A program made the position numbers and the translations under genes. The notes under the pieces were generated by a model, which saw only the letters and a program-made list of their open reading frames with translations, was not told where the DNA came from and made no database searches. A stretch of 64,000 bases of DNA from Harmonia axyridis (taxonomy: Eukaryota; Arthropoda; Insecta; Coleoptera; Coccinellidae): positions 6,820,001-6,884,000 of the forward strand of contig NC_059508.1 of the NCBI RefSeq assembly GCF_914767665.1. The letters run 5' to 3'. Within the stretch, counting starts at the first letter, position 1; every line of letters begins with the position of its first letter. Below are positions 1 to 10,772 of the stretch, piece by piece.

Positions 1-780
1 AAGGACTTTCTTAGATTTAAGGCATTTAACTTCTTGTGGCTGATATCCATATCTATTTCAATATGTGAGTAAAATGAAATCAAATTTAAATCAAAGAAAT
101 CATGTCCCAATGCGATTTTATTATCGAAAACTTTTCAAAATATTTGTAGTTCTATGCATCTGAGAAAGAAGTGTTCAAATTTTCTTTGAAATACTGGCAA
201 TCAATTTTCAAGTTTGTCTGATAGAGGTCTTCTCCTCAAATGAATGGAGTTTCTAGGCGAATGAAGTTCAGAAATAACAAGAATTTGGGGTGTTTGTGTA
301 CTGCGTATTTTACTCAAATAAATCCATTAAAGACTTTATTGAATTTTTCCTGACTACTTCAGATATGAAACTGCCAAAAACATGCTCCTGTCTTGGAATA
401 CTTTCATCCTGTCATTTATACAACAAGCAATAACCAACTCACATAATCCGAAAAGTTTTCGTGATGTCGAAGTTCAATATACGCCTACCTTCTTTTTCTC
501 CGAAAGCTATTCTAAGCTGTTTTCCCAACTCATTCAATTTCTCAACTTTTCGTCGCTAGAATAATAAAGTATGTATTGGAGATTCAAAATATAATACATA
601 ACCACGGTAGAATATTTACTTCGTTCGAATTTTTCTGGATTCAAATGACAATATAATATACAATAACACATTTTCTTCAATTTTATCGAGAATAATTCTT
701 ATTGACGGCCTATTTTTGACTGAAGACATGTTGATTTCCACATTTTCCTATATTCACTGAATGGTTTCGTTGTAATATAT
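1..780. other. AT-rich intergenic sequence, nothing recognised
   Basis: This stretch is low-complexity AT-rich DNA upstream of the receptor promoter. A 60-codon open frame at 382-564 is full of Phe and Ser from T-rich DNA and matches no family I know. I see no RNA gene or element end. Confidence 0.5.
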
Positions 781-859
781 GTTTCCTTAAGTTATTAGAT
801 TAGAGGCCATAAAACAATTAGAGAAAATTAAAAGAAACAATATATTTTTTTTCATTGAA

Positions 860-985
860 GGCATCGACTACTGCTGTCCTTAACCTCTAATCTAACCATC
901 ACCAGACATATAGAAAATCCATGACCTAGCCAGGATTCGAACCCGGTCCACTCTTCAGTCCACTGTACTACCGAGGCAGTCCACA
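860..985 (-). repeat. tRNA-derived SINE fragment
   Basis: Read on the minus strand from about 977, the sequence begins like a tRNA gene. It has an A-box-like GGTAGTACAGTGG and, about 35 bases later, a perfect B box GGTTCGAATCC (near 932-942). The T arm can pair around the B-box loop, but the acceptor stem is poor, so this is not a functional tRNA. The following region (to about 860) would be the non-tRNA body. A short complementary match between 797-808 and 885-895 may belong to the element. I infer a tRNA-headed SINE; the family is unknown. Confidence 0.55.
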
Positions 986-1312
986 ATAAGTAATAAAGAA
1001 CGATTTGATCCATTTTGACTGCAATACGACAGTAAGTTTCATGAATGCATACTTCTAACCTAAAAAAAAATCCATCCTTGAAAAAGAATATTAACTATAA
1101 TATGAATAAATCTTGTATATATCGTTGTGTATTTTCAGTTGGCCTGATGATGGAATTATACTCCGAAAGCAATCGCATAGGAATAAAAATTGTTTGAGCT
1201 TGTTTTTATACTATAGAAATTTTGAAACTGAATATGATATGATTTACAAAAATCCATCTTTCTATAAAAAAAAACACTTGACTCAGTAGGAACCAACAAA
1301 AAATTTCGCTCT

Positions 1313-2712
1313 TTTGCTAACCTGTATGATTCTATGGCACCCCTTCAAACATCACCTGGATCCGCTCCTGTGATTTAGCTGTAGATTCCTGGAAAAGGTG
1401 CGTGGTGGCAGGGCCGGCGCTAGAGAAAACAAAAAGGACGAATTATCATCGAGGCAGGTGATGTTTTTTGTTGGAGGGGAGGGGGGTTGTTTATTGATAT
1501 TTTTTCAGCAGGGGCGCCAAAAAATTCTTTGCTTCAGGCACAAAAATTGCTCGCGCCGTCCCTTCGTGGTTAATGAGATTCAACTCTTTGGCGTGCTTCT
1601 TCCAAAGTAGAGTACGCAACATAGCTGTAATTAGAAGGCAATATCCGTCATTAGGAAAGGGTTCTCAGCTGACGAATGCAAGATATCATTTATGAACACT
1701 GAAAGTTTCAACACCTTTATAAAATGAAGGGTTAGAATTTGTTATTTCAAAGACGAGCAATTTCGAATTGACAATTGATTTTGCTAACCTATATGATACT
1801 ATGGCTCCCCTTCAAACATCGCCTGGATCCGATCCTGTGATTAAGCAGTAGATTCCTGGAAAAGGTGCGAGGTGGCAGGGCCGGCGTTAGGAGTGAAACA
1901 GTGAAGTATTTCAGGTGCTAGAGAAATCAAAAAGGACGAATTATCATCGAGGCAGGAGATATTTTTTGTTGGAGGGTTGGGTATGATGTTTATTGATACC
2001 TTTTCAGCAGGGGCGCCAAAAATTAGTTAATGAGATTCAACACTTTGGCTGGCTTTTGCTAAAGTAGAGTACGCAAAATAGCTGTTAGTTGAAGGCAACA
2101 TAGGTCATTAGGAAAGGGTCTGACGAATGCAAGATATCATTTATGGATCCTGAAAGTTTCAACACCTTCATAAAATGAAGGGTTATAATTTGATGTTTCA
2201 AAGAGGAGCAATTTCGAATTACCAATTGATTTTGATAACCTATATGATTCTATGGCCCCCCTTCAAACATCGCCTGGATCCGACCCTGTGATTCAGCAGT
2301 TTTTTCCTGGATAAGGTACGTGGTGGCAGGGCCGGCGTTAGGGGCGAAACAGTGAAGTATTTCAGGTGCTAGAGAAATCAAAAATCGAGGCAGGTGATGT
2401 TTTTTGTTGGGGGGGGGGTGGTTGTTTATTGATTCCTTTTTAGCAGGGGTGCCAAAAATTCTTTGTTTCAGGCGCCAAAATTGCTCGCGCTGGCCCTGCC
2501 TGGTGGTTAGTTAATGACATTCAACACTTCGGCTGGCTTTTGCCAAAGTGGAGTACGCAAAATAGCTGTAATTTGAAGGCAATATCCATCATTAGGAAAG
2601 GGTCTTGAGCTGACGAATGCAAGAGATCATTTATGAATACTGAAAGTTTCAACACCTTCATAAAATGAAGGGTTAGAATTGGATATTTCAAAGAGGAGCT
2701 ATTCGAGATTGA
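1313..2712. repeat. Three tandem copies of a ~460-bp unit
   Basis: Three imperfect head-to-tail copies start near 1313, 1780 and 2229. Each opens with a variant of AACCTRTATGATTCTATGG, continues through CCTGGATCCG and GTGGCAGGGCCGGCG, and ends with a shared block containing AGGAAAGGGT, GACGAATGCAAGA and AAATGAAGGGTTA. Copy 1 carries short indels and copy 2 lacks part of the middle. Each unit contains the hAT-type MITE annotated at 2327-2498, best preserved in copy 3. The MITE therefore probably inserted before the triplication. Short open frames here (1398-1610 on +, 2521-2757 on -) are not conserved between copies and look accidental. Confidence 0.8.
2327..2498. mobile_element. hAT-type MITE (172 bp) in the third tandem copy
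   Basis: The ends are inverted repeats: CAGGGCCGGCG at the left and CGCTGGCCCTG at the right, matching with one exception. The eight bases outside each end are CGTGGTGG (2319-2326) and CCTGGTGG (2499-2506), 7 of 8 identical. Eight-base target duplications with CAGGG-type termini are typical of the hAT superfamily, so I infer a non-autonomous hAT element. It encodes nothing. In tandem copies 1 and 2 the left end survives near 1409 and 1875, while the right end is mutated or deleted. Confidence 0.6.
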
Positions 2713-3109
2713 CAGAGACAATTTGAGAAGAATGAAATTTTTCATTCCAGATGTCATTCTGGATGGTTTCTTTCCGCATCAAAAGTATATTCTAATCTTT
2801 CGAGATGTCAAGAAATAAGCCGGATCTGCAAGTTTCCAATTCCTCCAACCCAAAACGATAAAGTTTGCATGAAATCTGGCTGCACCGAGTTTAGGATAAT
2901 TTGGAATACTTCAGGGGGTAGGTACGTAACCTTAGGTTTCCAAGTGCCCCACTTCTTCTTCCCCCACTTTTTGGAGGGATAATCCTTTGGCGGTCAGGAT
3001 GGAGGCGGCTCCATGCTCGGTGTCCGTTCCTCTAGATTTCAGACAGCGGCGTCGGGGGTCTGCTCCATCGCTATGACAACCAGGCGAGCGTTTTACGCAG
3101 GTGCCCGCT

Positions 3110-3269
3110 ACCCTTTATAAATCCGCTCCGGAACGGAAGGATTTCAGTCGAAGAATTTTCGCGATGACTAACTAATAGTTATCCAAATTCCAAAGACTCC
3201 GCGCGCTAACTTCAAACGTATCTCCAGAAAAGTTTAGATCAGACTTATTTATTTTTTTGATTATTTATC
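3110..3269 (+). promoter_or_regulatory. mGluR: Core promoter and 5' UTR of the glutamate receptor gene
   Basis: A TATA box, TATAAA, lies at 3116-3121. An arthropod-type initiator TCAGT lies at 3144-3148, which would put +1 at the A at 3146, exactly 30 bases after the first T of the TATA box. This spacing is the expected one for RNA polymerase II. The surrounding 2,940-3,150 segment is noticeably richer in G and C than its neighbours. The inferred 5' UTR is 124 nt. It holds a minimal upstream frame at 3164-3175 (ATG ACT AAC TAA) that could lower translation of the main frame. The start site is inferred, not mapped. Confidence 0.65.
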
Positions 3270-3617
3270 ATGTTGAGTTCGACAAGAAAAACTTTTTTTA
3301 TTTTATATTTGTTGATTTCATCTCGTGCTGCTGTAGACGAACGTAAATTGATTCGTGTACGCGGTGATATCATTTTCGGCGGAATTTTTCCGTTACACGA
3401 GCAAATAAGGGCCCCCTTCAAAATTCCGTGTGGTGCTGTTAAAGAGGAAAAGGGAATACAACGTTTGGAAGCAATGCTCTTTGCAATTGACGAAATTAAC
3501 GAAAGCTACGATCTTCTTCCAAACGTTACTTTGGGTGCGCTTATAATAGATTCGTGTAGTAGTGATACATACGCACTTGAGCAATCCATGGAATTCGTGA
3601 GGTCCTACATGAATCAG
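3270..3617 (+). CDS. mGluR: Metabotropic glutamate receptor, first coding exon (partial)
   Basis: This 116-codon exon encodes the N-terminus of a class C G-protein-coupled glutamate receptor. Residues 1 to about 21 form a hydrophobic signal peptide (FFILYLLISS core). The ligand-binding Venus flytrap domain follows: GDIIFGGIFPLHEQ, the conserved Cys in IPCG, KEEKGIQRLEAMLFAIDEIN, and the second conserved Cys in DSCSSDTYALEQSMEFVR. These are hallmarks of mGluR-type receptors, which sense synaptic glutamate at the plasma membrane. The exon ends at AATCAG followed by the donor GTGAGA (3618), in phase 0; the frame runs on only to a stop at 3678-3680 inside the intron. No later receptor exon was found in the window. 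An insect mGluR orthologue is near certain; the subtype is not. Confidence 0.9.
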
Positions 3618-3805
3618 GTGAGACCGATTTTCTTTATTTTCCATAAAATCGATTTCCTCCGATCCACATATGTTGTGTAAAAAATTTATAGGAGGAACAT
3701 AGCCTTCTCATGACAGTTTAAAATTTATCTATTACTGTCAGCGAGAGAAAGTTTTTTTAAAGATTTACCTCCATTTCTGCAACTTGAAATATTCACACAA
3801 GTCCA
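3618..3805 (+). other. Start of receptor intron 1
   Basis: The intron opens with the good donor GTGAGA. I saw no acceptor joined to receptor-like coding sequence anywhere downstream, so the intron either spans most or all of the rest of the window or the locus is rearranged. Confidence 0.6.
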
Positions 3806-3916
3806 GGGACAATATTCTCGACAAGTGATCTTTCAAAACGTATACGTTCATTCAGTGTAATTAGCACTGAAAGAACGTATACGTTTTGAAAGATCACTTG
3901 TCGAGAATACGGTCCC
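3806..3916. repeat. Near-perfect hairpin, 52-bp arms, 7-nt loop
   Basis: The arms 3806-3857 and 3865-3916 are inverted complements with about 3 mismatches, separated by TAATTAG. The arms begin GGGAC and end GGTCCC, with GTATACG inside. It lies about 190 bases after the receptor exon 1 donor, so it should be transcribed in the pre-mRNA. It could be a compact foldback or MITE, or a hairpin-RNA source; nothing here decides between them. Confidence 0.85.
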
Positions 3917-4830
3917 AGATTGAAAACCAATCAGTAACAAGTATACAAAGAACTTTGATCAATTTCCTTTTCACATTCATATCGTTTTCATCCCAAGAAT
4001 ATGCTGAAAAATATTATAGTCAGCTACTGAAAAAGTCTATATTCACTAGATCCAATTAAAAAATTTCCAATCAACACAATTCGAATGACTTCAATTCGCG
4101 CCTTTCTGTTACGTCGCTGCGCGTCAACACCAACTTCAAATTCAGACCAATCACATTGTAGAAAGCCAGTGACCAAACGAACAGAGAACTTTCGATATCA
4201 ACAAATTCGAATTTCATTTCAATTCGATAATTCAATATTAAATGAAAAGAAGGACATCTACTCTTGTGGAAACCTTCACAGAATGAAAATTGTCCATTGA
4301 TAAACAAAGGCCGGGCTATGGTATTTGATTCTGCATTTTTTTTATCAAAAAGTCTGGCGAGCTTGAGAAAGACCTCGGAATACATGCTTACAACGCTGTT
4401 ACTTCAGTTAACGCACTTAAGGAAAACATCCCTCGAGCCACAAATGATCGACAATGTACTGAAAAATTGGGTTAAGAGGATGTGCTTCAGTCATGATAGC
4501 AGCGGCAACCAATTGATTTAATTTTTTTCATGAATAATCTGAGGCTGGAATATTTCAAAGCGTCAGAAATGGATTTGAAAATCACCAAATGTGATAATTC
4601 CAATTTTTTGTTTCACATGACATTTGATGATTCGGTATGCAGATTCGAGATTCATGCAGATTCATTTCCTCTCTGGTGCTCCTGCGACGAACAAACTCTG
4701 TAAGGTGTACGAAGTTGTATATTCACTTCATCTTCCTTAATTTTTCAGGGCAGCACTGTACGATGACTTTCACGAAATTATAATTTTACCTCTGTTGTGA
4801 TGATTTTTGATAGGTTTTATTCTCAGGAAT
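3917..4830. other. Intronic or intergenic sequence, nothing recognised
   Basis: Open frames at 4071-4385 (-), 4085-4300 (+) and 4264-4521 (+) overlap one another on both strands and show no family motif. I regard them as chance. Confidence 0.4.
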
Positions 4831-5690
4831 ATATACTAACTGACAAACAATCTGCAATTCCCAGAAGGAGCTGTTTAAATTTTAATTTTTTCTTGGTAAA
4901 ACATGGATAGTTCAGCAAGGAGTAAATGATTGAAATTTGGAGAAAAACTAAGGGTTTACAATTTTTTCAATAAATTTGTAGATAATGTGTTTGTCTACCG
5001 CGATTATCTATACAGTCCCCAACACAATCTTTGCCGGCGATGCTCAACCGTCACAGGTAACACTAGATTGGAACGATAATGCTGCAGTCCAATAGACCTT
5101 ATCCGGCGGTAAGCCGTTCGGACAGTTACAGGATGGTCATGTTCTCCTGACCACTCATCAGCCAAATATCGAGTTGTGTAATCGGTCTCTAATTTTGTCT
5201 TAAATTAAGTCTTAAATTTCGATCTTGAACTTCATTTGTGCCCCTTCGACGTCCGGTGCCTACTCTTCTTCGATTTTGGGCATCATCAAACCACGCTTGA
5301 GAACATCTCATAACAGTAGTTGGATTTCTGTTCGTACGGTTAGCGATTTCTTGAAATGATAACCCCGCCTCCCCATGACCAATATTCGACCTCTTTCAAA
5401 TTCACTTAGCTGGCGATAAATTCCGCGTACACGTGCTCTAGGCATTTGAACAACAACTAAACATCGACTTTGGATCTACTCGAACAGATGGTTTATTGTA
5501 AAATTTAAAAAACTTGCAAAAAACGACTACAATATTTAAGTAACAAAATTTGTTCACATGAGGAAACCTTCACGATTTTTTTCTCCAAATTCAATCATTT
5601 ACTCCTTGCCATACTTCCTATGTTTTACCAAAAAACATTTGAAATTTGAACAGCTCTGGGTGTTGCAGTTTCTTTGTGCGTTGATATATA
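4831..5690 (-). mobile_element. Internally deleted Tc1-like element
   Basis: The outer ~110 bases are inverted repeats. The left end carries ACTGACAAA, CAGAAGGAGCTGTTTAAATT and GCAAGGAGTAAATGATTG; the right end carries the complements of these. A decayed transposase 5' end lies on the minus strand: from about 5440 it reads MPRARVRGIYRQLSEFERGR, the start of a Tc1-type helix-turn-helix domain, followed by frameshifts and a region resembling the second DNA-binding helix. The DDE catalytic domain is missing. A second copy lies at 26583-27330. Confidence 0.75.
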
Positions 5691-5785
5691 TAAAATATAT
5701 CAGTGCTTTGTATCTTTGGAGTTTGTAGATGTTAATCTACAAAAGGATTCGAGAAGAAACTAATAACCTGGTCAGAGGAGTCAGA

Positions 5786-6221
5786 GGGAATAAATTAAAG
5801 GATCAAAATAATATTCGAAATTTCGAGTGGTTTATCAAATGACTGTATGTTCGATAACAATGGTCGTATCTAAATTTGAAAAGAAGCTTTTTGAAGCTTG
5901 AAGTTTATAGTTTAGAGATCTCATGATGAAAATGGCTAAGAACTTCGCCTCTGTTTGATTAATTCATTTTCTGCATGTTCAGTTGTAGTTGAATTTCCAA
6001 TTGAATGAAGCTGTTGAAACATTGATCACTTCCAGTTTTTACTGGAACGAAAAAATTCGATGGTTGAATATACTAGAGGAATAAATTAAAGAATCAAAAT
6101 AAAATTCGAAATTTTTAGCGGTTTTTCAAATGGCTGTATTTTCGATAGCAATGGTCGTATCTAAATTTGAAAAGAAGCTTTTTGAAGCTTGAAGTTTATA
6201 GTTTAGAGATCTCATGATGAA
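5786..6221. repeat. Direct repeat, two ~146-bp copies
   Basis: Segments 5786-5930 and 6075-6221 are close copies. Both contain GGAATAAATTAAAG near the start, AATGGTCGTATCTAAATTTG in the middle and GAGATCTCATGATGA at the end. The second copy sits inside the inverted repeat that begins at 5926. Confidence 0.8.
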
Positions 6222-6664
6222 GAAATTTTTCAAGCAACATGGACCGCTCAATCCTAATGAATACAGTCTTTAAAATTCCTGCGGAATTTTTTCAGTTTTT
6301 ATTTTTGGCCTACAGACTTGGAATTTTTTTCCAACTCAACCATTATATGAATGAGATAACTTGTTCATTCAGCTTCAGTATCTTTTTTTCAAAATTTCGA
6401 TACGAGCATTTCTCTCTGAAATATCGAACTTTGAATTAAAAAGGACCTTTTTGTCTTTAGCCATCAATATCTTACCAATGAATGTTTGCACAGAGAATTT
6501 AGGGGATGTTTTGAAATCTTGAATGAATTCTTTACAAGAAGTACCTATGGTATTCTCGGAAAAAAATTCTCTTCGTTCTCTACATTCAATTGGAAATTAA
6601 ACTACAACTGAACATGCAGAAAATGAATTCATCAAACGGAGGCGAAGTTCCTAGCCATTTTCAG
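5926..6664. repeat. Foldback structure with ~80-bp arms
   Basis: The segment 5926-6007 and its complement at 6583-6664 form an inverted repeat with a ~575-bp spacer. Shared words are AATGGCTA, GAACTTCGCCTC, TTCATTTTCTGCATGTTCAG and CCAATTGAATG. The spacer contains the second copy of the direct repeat. No coding capacity is visible; a + strand frame at 6239-6439 is AT-rich and unrecognised. Confidence 0.75.
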
Positions 6665-7560
6665 TTCGAAGGATTTCAGAAATGCTCATCTATTCCTTTA
6701 CATGCAACGAATTTGAGATGTAGGTGAATATCAGATAATGTTTCATGGAGGAATGCGCGTTACTATTTCGATTAAATTTAACGTTAGTTCACTCTGGTAT
6801 TCTAATGAAATTGAATCTAGTGGTTAGGTAGGACCCAATTGATTGCTTTTACGGAAACATCTTACTGTGACTCCTGCCACCAATTTTGGGCAATTCTCGA
6901 TTTCAATTTCCATTCCTAAATGAACAGAAAGATTAAATGAATTTCGGCAACACTTCCAGACGACTTTTAACCAGAAATTTGCGAATTGCCTGGAAAACAG
7001 TCTAATGGAAGAAATTTACGAGGCGAGCCGAGCTCCTTTTATTTAATTGAGAATAACATCATACTGAAATTATATTTTTAGACGCCTGTTTTATCATTTC
7101 CTTCTAGGTTCTACTCACTGATGATGAATACGTAATTGAACTGAATTCTGTCCGTCCGGTCGGTAAAGACCTCAAGAACTTGAAATTTTCAGGGAAGTTT
7201 TTCTAGAAAGCCATTGATATGGGTGCTGGAAGCTCCTGACTTAACATTAGCATTTTTTTTTCAATTTCATGCGAGTAGCTCTAATACTTCCCGAGAAAAG
7301 CTCTCTCAGAATTTCTTCGAGCTAATAAAACCTGAATGGCACACCAAGGTATCCGGATTCAACACCATTAGGTTTTTTCCTTCGATCACATTCGAAAAAC
7401 AACAATTATCAATTTGAGAATGTTGAAATATTGAAAATGAAGCTTCTGATGATTTATATATCAAGTTATATATTTTTGAAAAAGAAGAAATTAAGCAATT
7501 AAATTCGTTATAGAAATAAATATGGTTCACATTTGAAAAACACAAGTTTGTATTATAATT
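6665..7560. other. Unassigned AT-rich sequence
   Basis: I see no gene, element end or repeat that recurs in the window. Small frames at 7214-7417 (+) and 7306-7545 (-) overlap antisense and are unrecognised. Confidence 0.4.
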
Positions 7561-7998
7561 TCAAAACTAATTGCAATAAAAAACATATGATTACACCAAT
7601 GGATTCTACTTGAGAAATTTCCTGTGAAACGTTTGTGTTTCATGTTGATAGCTCCAGTAATAAAGAAGTTATGAGAACTATCATTTTCCATTTTTCTCCT
7701 ATAGCTTGAAAACAGTTGAATTTATGAGGTTGCAGTTTTCATCGAATTAAATCTCTCAAAAATCGGGCTCGGAAAGGTGCCATTCATTTTTTTCTTGTTC
7801 AAAGGGATTCTGAGATTCCCTCACTAGACAACTAGTTTTGGATACCCGACAAAGGGTAGGCATAATTCGATGTTTCATTACTACATACTTTAAACCAGAG
7901 AAGATAGACAGCATGTGATACCCTATTCTTGTTCTATTTTTCTGAAAAACTAACAAGAGTAATAACATGAAACTGAACACGTGAATATTCGGTTTGTC

Positions 7999-8333
7999 CA
8001 TCGACGTAAAAGAATGGCCGGGTTATCCCCATGATTTAATGCGCTTGGGATTATCGTAATTAACCCATTTCTCGTCTCCAATAACAATGCGTTTTTGAAG
8101 CGTTGAAACCACTCGCGGCACATTCTTTCACTAATATAGGCCTCACCTCATAGGTATTTGAGAGCTTTCGATCAGCCTCAGCCGCTGATTTCTTCATATT
8201 AAAGCAGAGAATTAAAACCTCTCACAAATGACGAGAATTTCGCTCGTAAGCTGACATGTTCAATCGAGAATAAATTCATGATGCAGACACAAATGTACTG
8301 ATATTTCGATGGCGTTATGTTAACAAATACCTA
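7999..8333 (-). mobile_element. Mariner fragment, internally deleted (DD34D type)
   Basis: On the minus strand this matches two separated parts of the mariners at 61,320 and 63,062. Segment 7999-8095 corresponds to the central catalytic part (compare 63,390-63,475), while 8100-8333 corresponds to the transposase N-terminus and leader (compare 63,775-63,960). The sequence between them is deleted. It shares GATTTCTTCATATTAAA and GATATTTCGATGGCG with those copies. Flanks at about 7560-7740 and 8540-8700 are weakly alike (shared GGATTCTACTTGA), suggesting that the mariner landed in another repeat. Confidence 0.7.
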
Positions 8334-8539
8334 AGCTTAATGTATGACATCTACGATCTATTTATTTCGACTACCACTTATCATTACAGCCATATTTTGC
8401 AAAATGGTGGAAGCAAAGTTGTAATCTTTATATATTTGAAATCAGTTATAATGCAGCTTTCCAAAATGGCAAAGAAATCTAGTGTTTCCATTGGAAAAAA
8501 GATAACTTTGGGTCAAAGCTTCGTAATCAGAAATCCAGC

Positions 8540-8825
8540 TAAAAATACGAGCACGCCACTGGATTCTACTTGAACTAGTGCCTGTATAATGTTTCGATTT
8601 CAGAGCTTTCAGTATTAGCGGAAATTAAAATTATTTTCGATATCGCCATTTTTTGAATTTTCGCTTATAACTTTAAAACAAAAAGATGTGGCCAAAAATG
8701 AACACTATTCTTATTGGTTTACCAGAAAATGGGGTCTTAGATTTTGTCTTTCTCCTCTGGTTTATATTGTTTGGAAGGTGTAGTGGTAAAACATCGAAAT
8801 TTGCCCACCCTGTACAGTTTCATTT
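8540..8825. repeat. Dispersed repeat ending in CCCACCCTGTACAG
   Basis: The right end, from GGGGTCTTAGATTTTGTC to GCCCACCCTGTACAG (about 8731-8818), recurs at 23,847-23,928 with the shared core TAAAACATCGAAATTTGCCC. The CACCCTGTA terminus is the same kind seen on the long foldbacks elsewhere in the window. It appears to be non-coding; the frames at 8340-8573 and 8686-8952 are unrecognised. Confidence 0.5.
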
Positions 8826-8952
8826 ATTCGAAGTTTGTATTCTTAACATTCCCAAACGAAAACTGAAAATTTCAGGTAGGTTTGAATTTTTTCTCTCGAA
8901 CTATTACAAATGTTACAATAATTCAAGATTCTCAAAAGTTACATTAAGGTAA

Positions 8953-9716
8953 TTCTACGTTTTCTCGAATAAATTTCAACTTTATTGGAAGCGAAAGGTA
9001 CTTTGGTTTTTTCTCTACATTTTAACATTTGTGGGCAATCATAATGTAATGCATGCAATAAATTCGTTGATATCATGTTTTGTCAACAGTTAATTGTCTG
9101 ATGTCACGCCATGTACAAAGTAGCAAATACAGTCCATTGTTAAGTAAAAGTAATTTAGCTATATAAATGACGAATACATAAATTTTCATCCTAATATCGA
9201 ATTATGGGATAGAAAATTTGACGGCGTAATTCCAGATATCTTGTAATAATAATATTGTTGTTTTATACTGCAACATAAACCAAAAATCAGTATTATATTA
9301 AATCATTCACATTCATTATCGGAATTTCACATATCGGTTTGTGGCATATTTGATGCATTATAGGAATTCAGGTTTATTGAACCGTGTTCGGAATTGTTAA
9401 CAATTGATTTTTCGACCTAACTATATATATTCGAAAATTCAAAAACTTCAACAAGAATTTAATCGCAGGAGATCTGTACTACAGGAGCTTTAGCGCGTTT
9501 CTTCAAATTCGTATTCGTGTAATCTCTCCATGAAACTTGGCAAGAAGACTTCTGATTCAACGTATGGAATTCATTATGGCCTACAGAGATCAAAACTGTC
9601 ATAAAAACATAGAATGACTTAAAACTTTTTCACAATGTTGTTGCAGAAATGAAAAGTCAAAAACACATACCTGAAAGGTCTTTGTCGTTGTCATTGGAAT
9701 CCAATGATTGAAATAA
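8953..9716. other. Unassigned AT-rich sequence
   Basis: I see no gene, tRNA-like signal or inverted repeat here. Confidence 0.4.
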
Positions 9717-10772
9717 CAGGCCAATTGAAAAGTCTCCGGTCAACCCTAGTAAAACACATTTTTTTTGCAAAATTCGATTTTATTATTCAACATAGTTAAC
9801 AGTTGCTGGGGACCAGATCTGGCGAATGCGGTGGATGCAGAAGCAATGCGAAGCCCAATTCATGCAATTTTGCGATTGCTTTCATTGATTTGTGACACGG
9901 CGCATTGTCTTAATGAAACAGCTTCTTTTTTCTTCAAATGGGCCTGTTTTTAACCGATTTCATCCTATAAATGATCCAATAACGCTTTATAATAATCGCT
10001 GTTGATGGTCTGGCCCTTTTGGAGGTAATCAATGAATATTATACTTTGCGCATCCCAGAATACTGATGCTATAACCATGCCAGCAGACTGTTATGTTTTT
10101 CCTCGCTTTAGATTCGGTTCATCGTGTGCAGTCCACTCAGCTGACTGTCGATTGTCATATATTGACGCAAAAATTCAGGTTCATTAAACAGCTTCAAACA
10201 CTGCTTTTGCTTTTTTGCTTTTCATCGATTGTGAGCTCGCGCGGCACCCATTTGGCACACAGCTTTCTCATGTACAAATATTCGTGAATGATATTATGTA
10301 CACGTTAAGATGATATCACCACAATGTCAGCTTTCTCGATCAACTTCACATTCAAAATTTTTTTGTGAATCTTTTTTGATTTTTTCGCGGTGATAGCCTC
10401 TTTTGGGCGTCCACTGCGTTCGCCGTCTTCGGTGCTCATTTCACTACATTTAAACTTAGCATACCAATCAATGATGGTTGATTTTCCTGGTGCAGACCCC
10501 GGAAACTCTTCATCTAGCCAAGATTTGGCTTCAACTGTATTTTTTCCTTTCGAAAAGCAATATTTTATTAGCACACAAAGTACTTCTTTTCCATCTTTTT
10601 TTAAATAACAAAAGTAGCTACACTCACGACGCAATATCACGCAAACTTATGTTAGGAGTGCTATCAAATTTTGACACGTATCGTTCGAAGGTTGATTCTA
10701 ACTAAAAATCATATGGATTTAATAGTAGCACCGCCATCTGTTTATCAGACCGGGGACTTTTCAATTGGCCTA
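9717..10772 (-). mobile_element. Mariner element, defective copy a
   Basis: The terminal inverted repeats are AGGCCAATTGAAAAG at the left and CTTTTCAATTGGCCT at the right, with CCGGGG just inside the right end. The transposase is on the minus strand. Its N-terminal part is open at 10305-10640 and includes GKNTVEAKSWLDEEF, APGKSTIIDWYAKFK and GERSGRPKEA, the helix-turn-helix region of a mariner transposase (mellifera-like in my judgement). The catalytic half is shortened and frameshifted. Copies b (14257) and c (20643) have the same ends and the same orientation. Confidence 0.85.

Noticed and set aside
905..977. Functional tRNA gene on the minus strand.
   Set aside because: A and B boxes are good, but the acceptor stem does not pair well and no clear anticodon arm forms. 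A SINE head is the better call.
1140..1215. Hammerhead-ribozyme-like core (CTGATGA, a short GGA/TCC stem, then GAAA).
   Set aside because: The conserved core words are present, but I could not find a convincing stem I or a correctly placed cleavage triplet after stem III. Similar words also occur in tails of insect repeats without ribozyme function.
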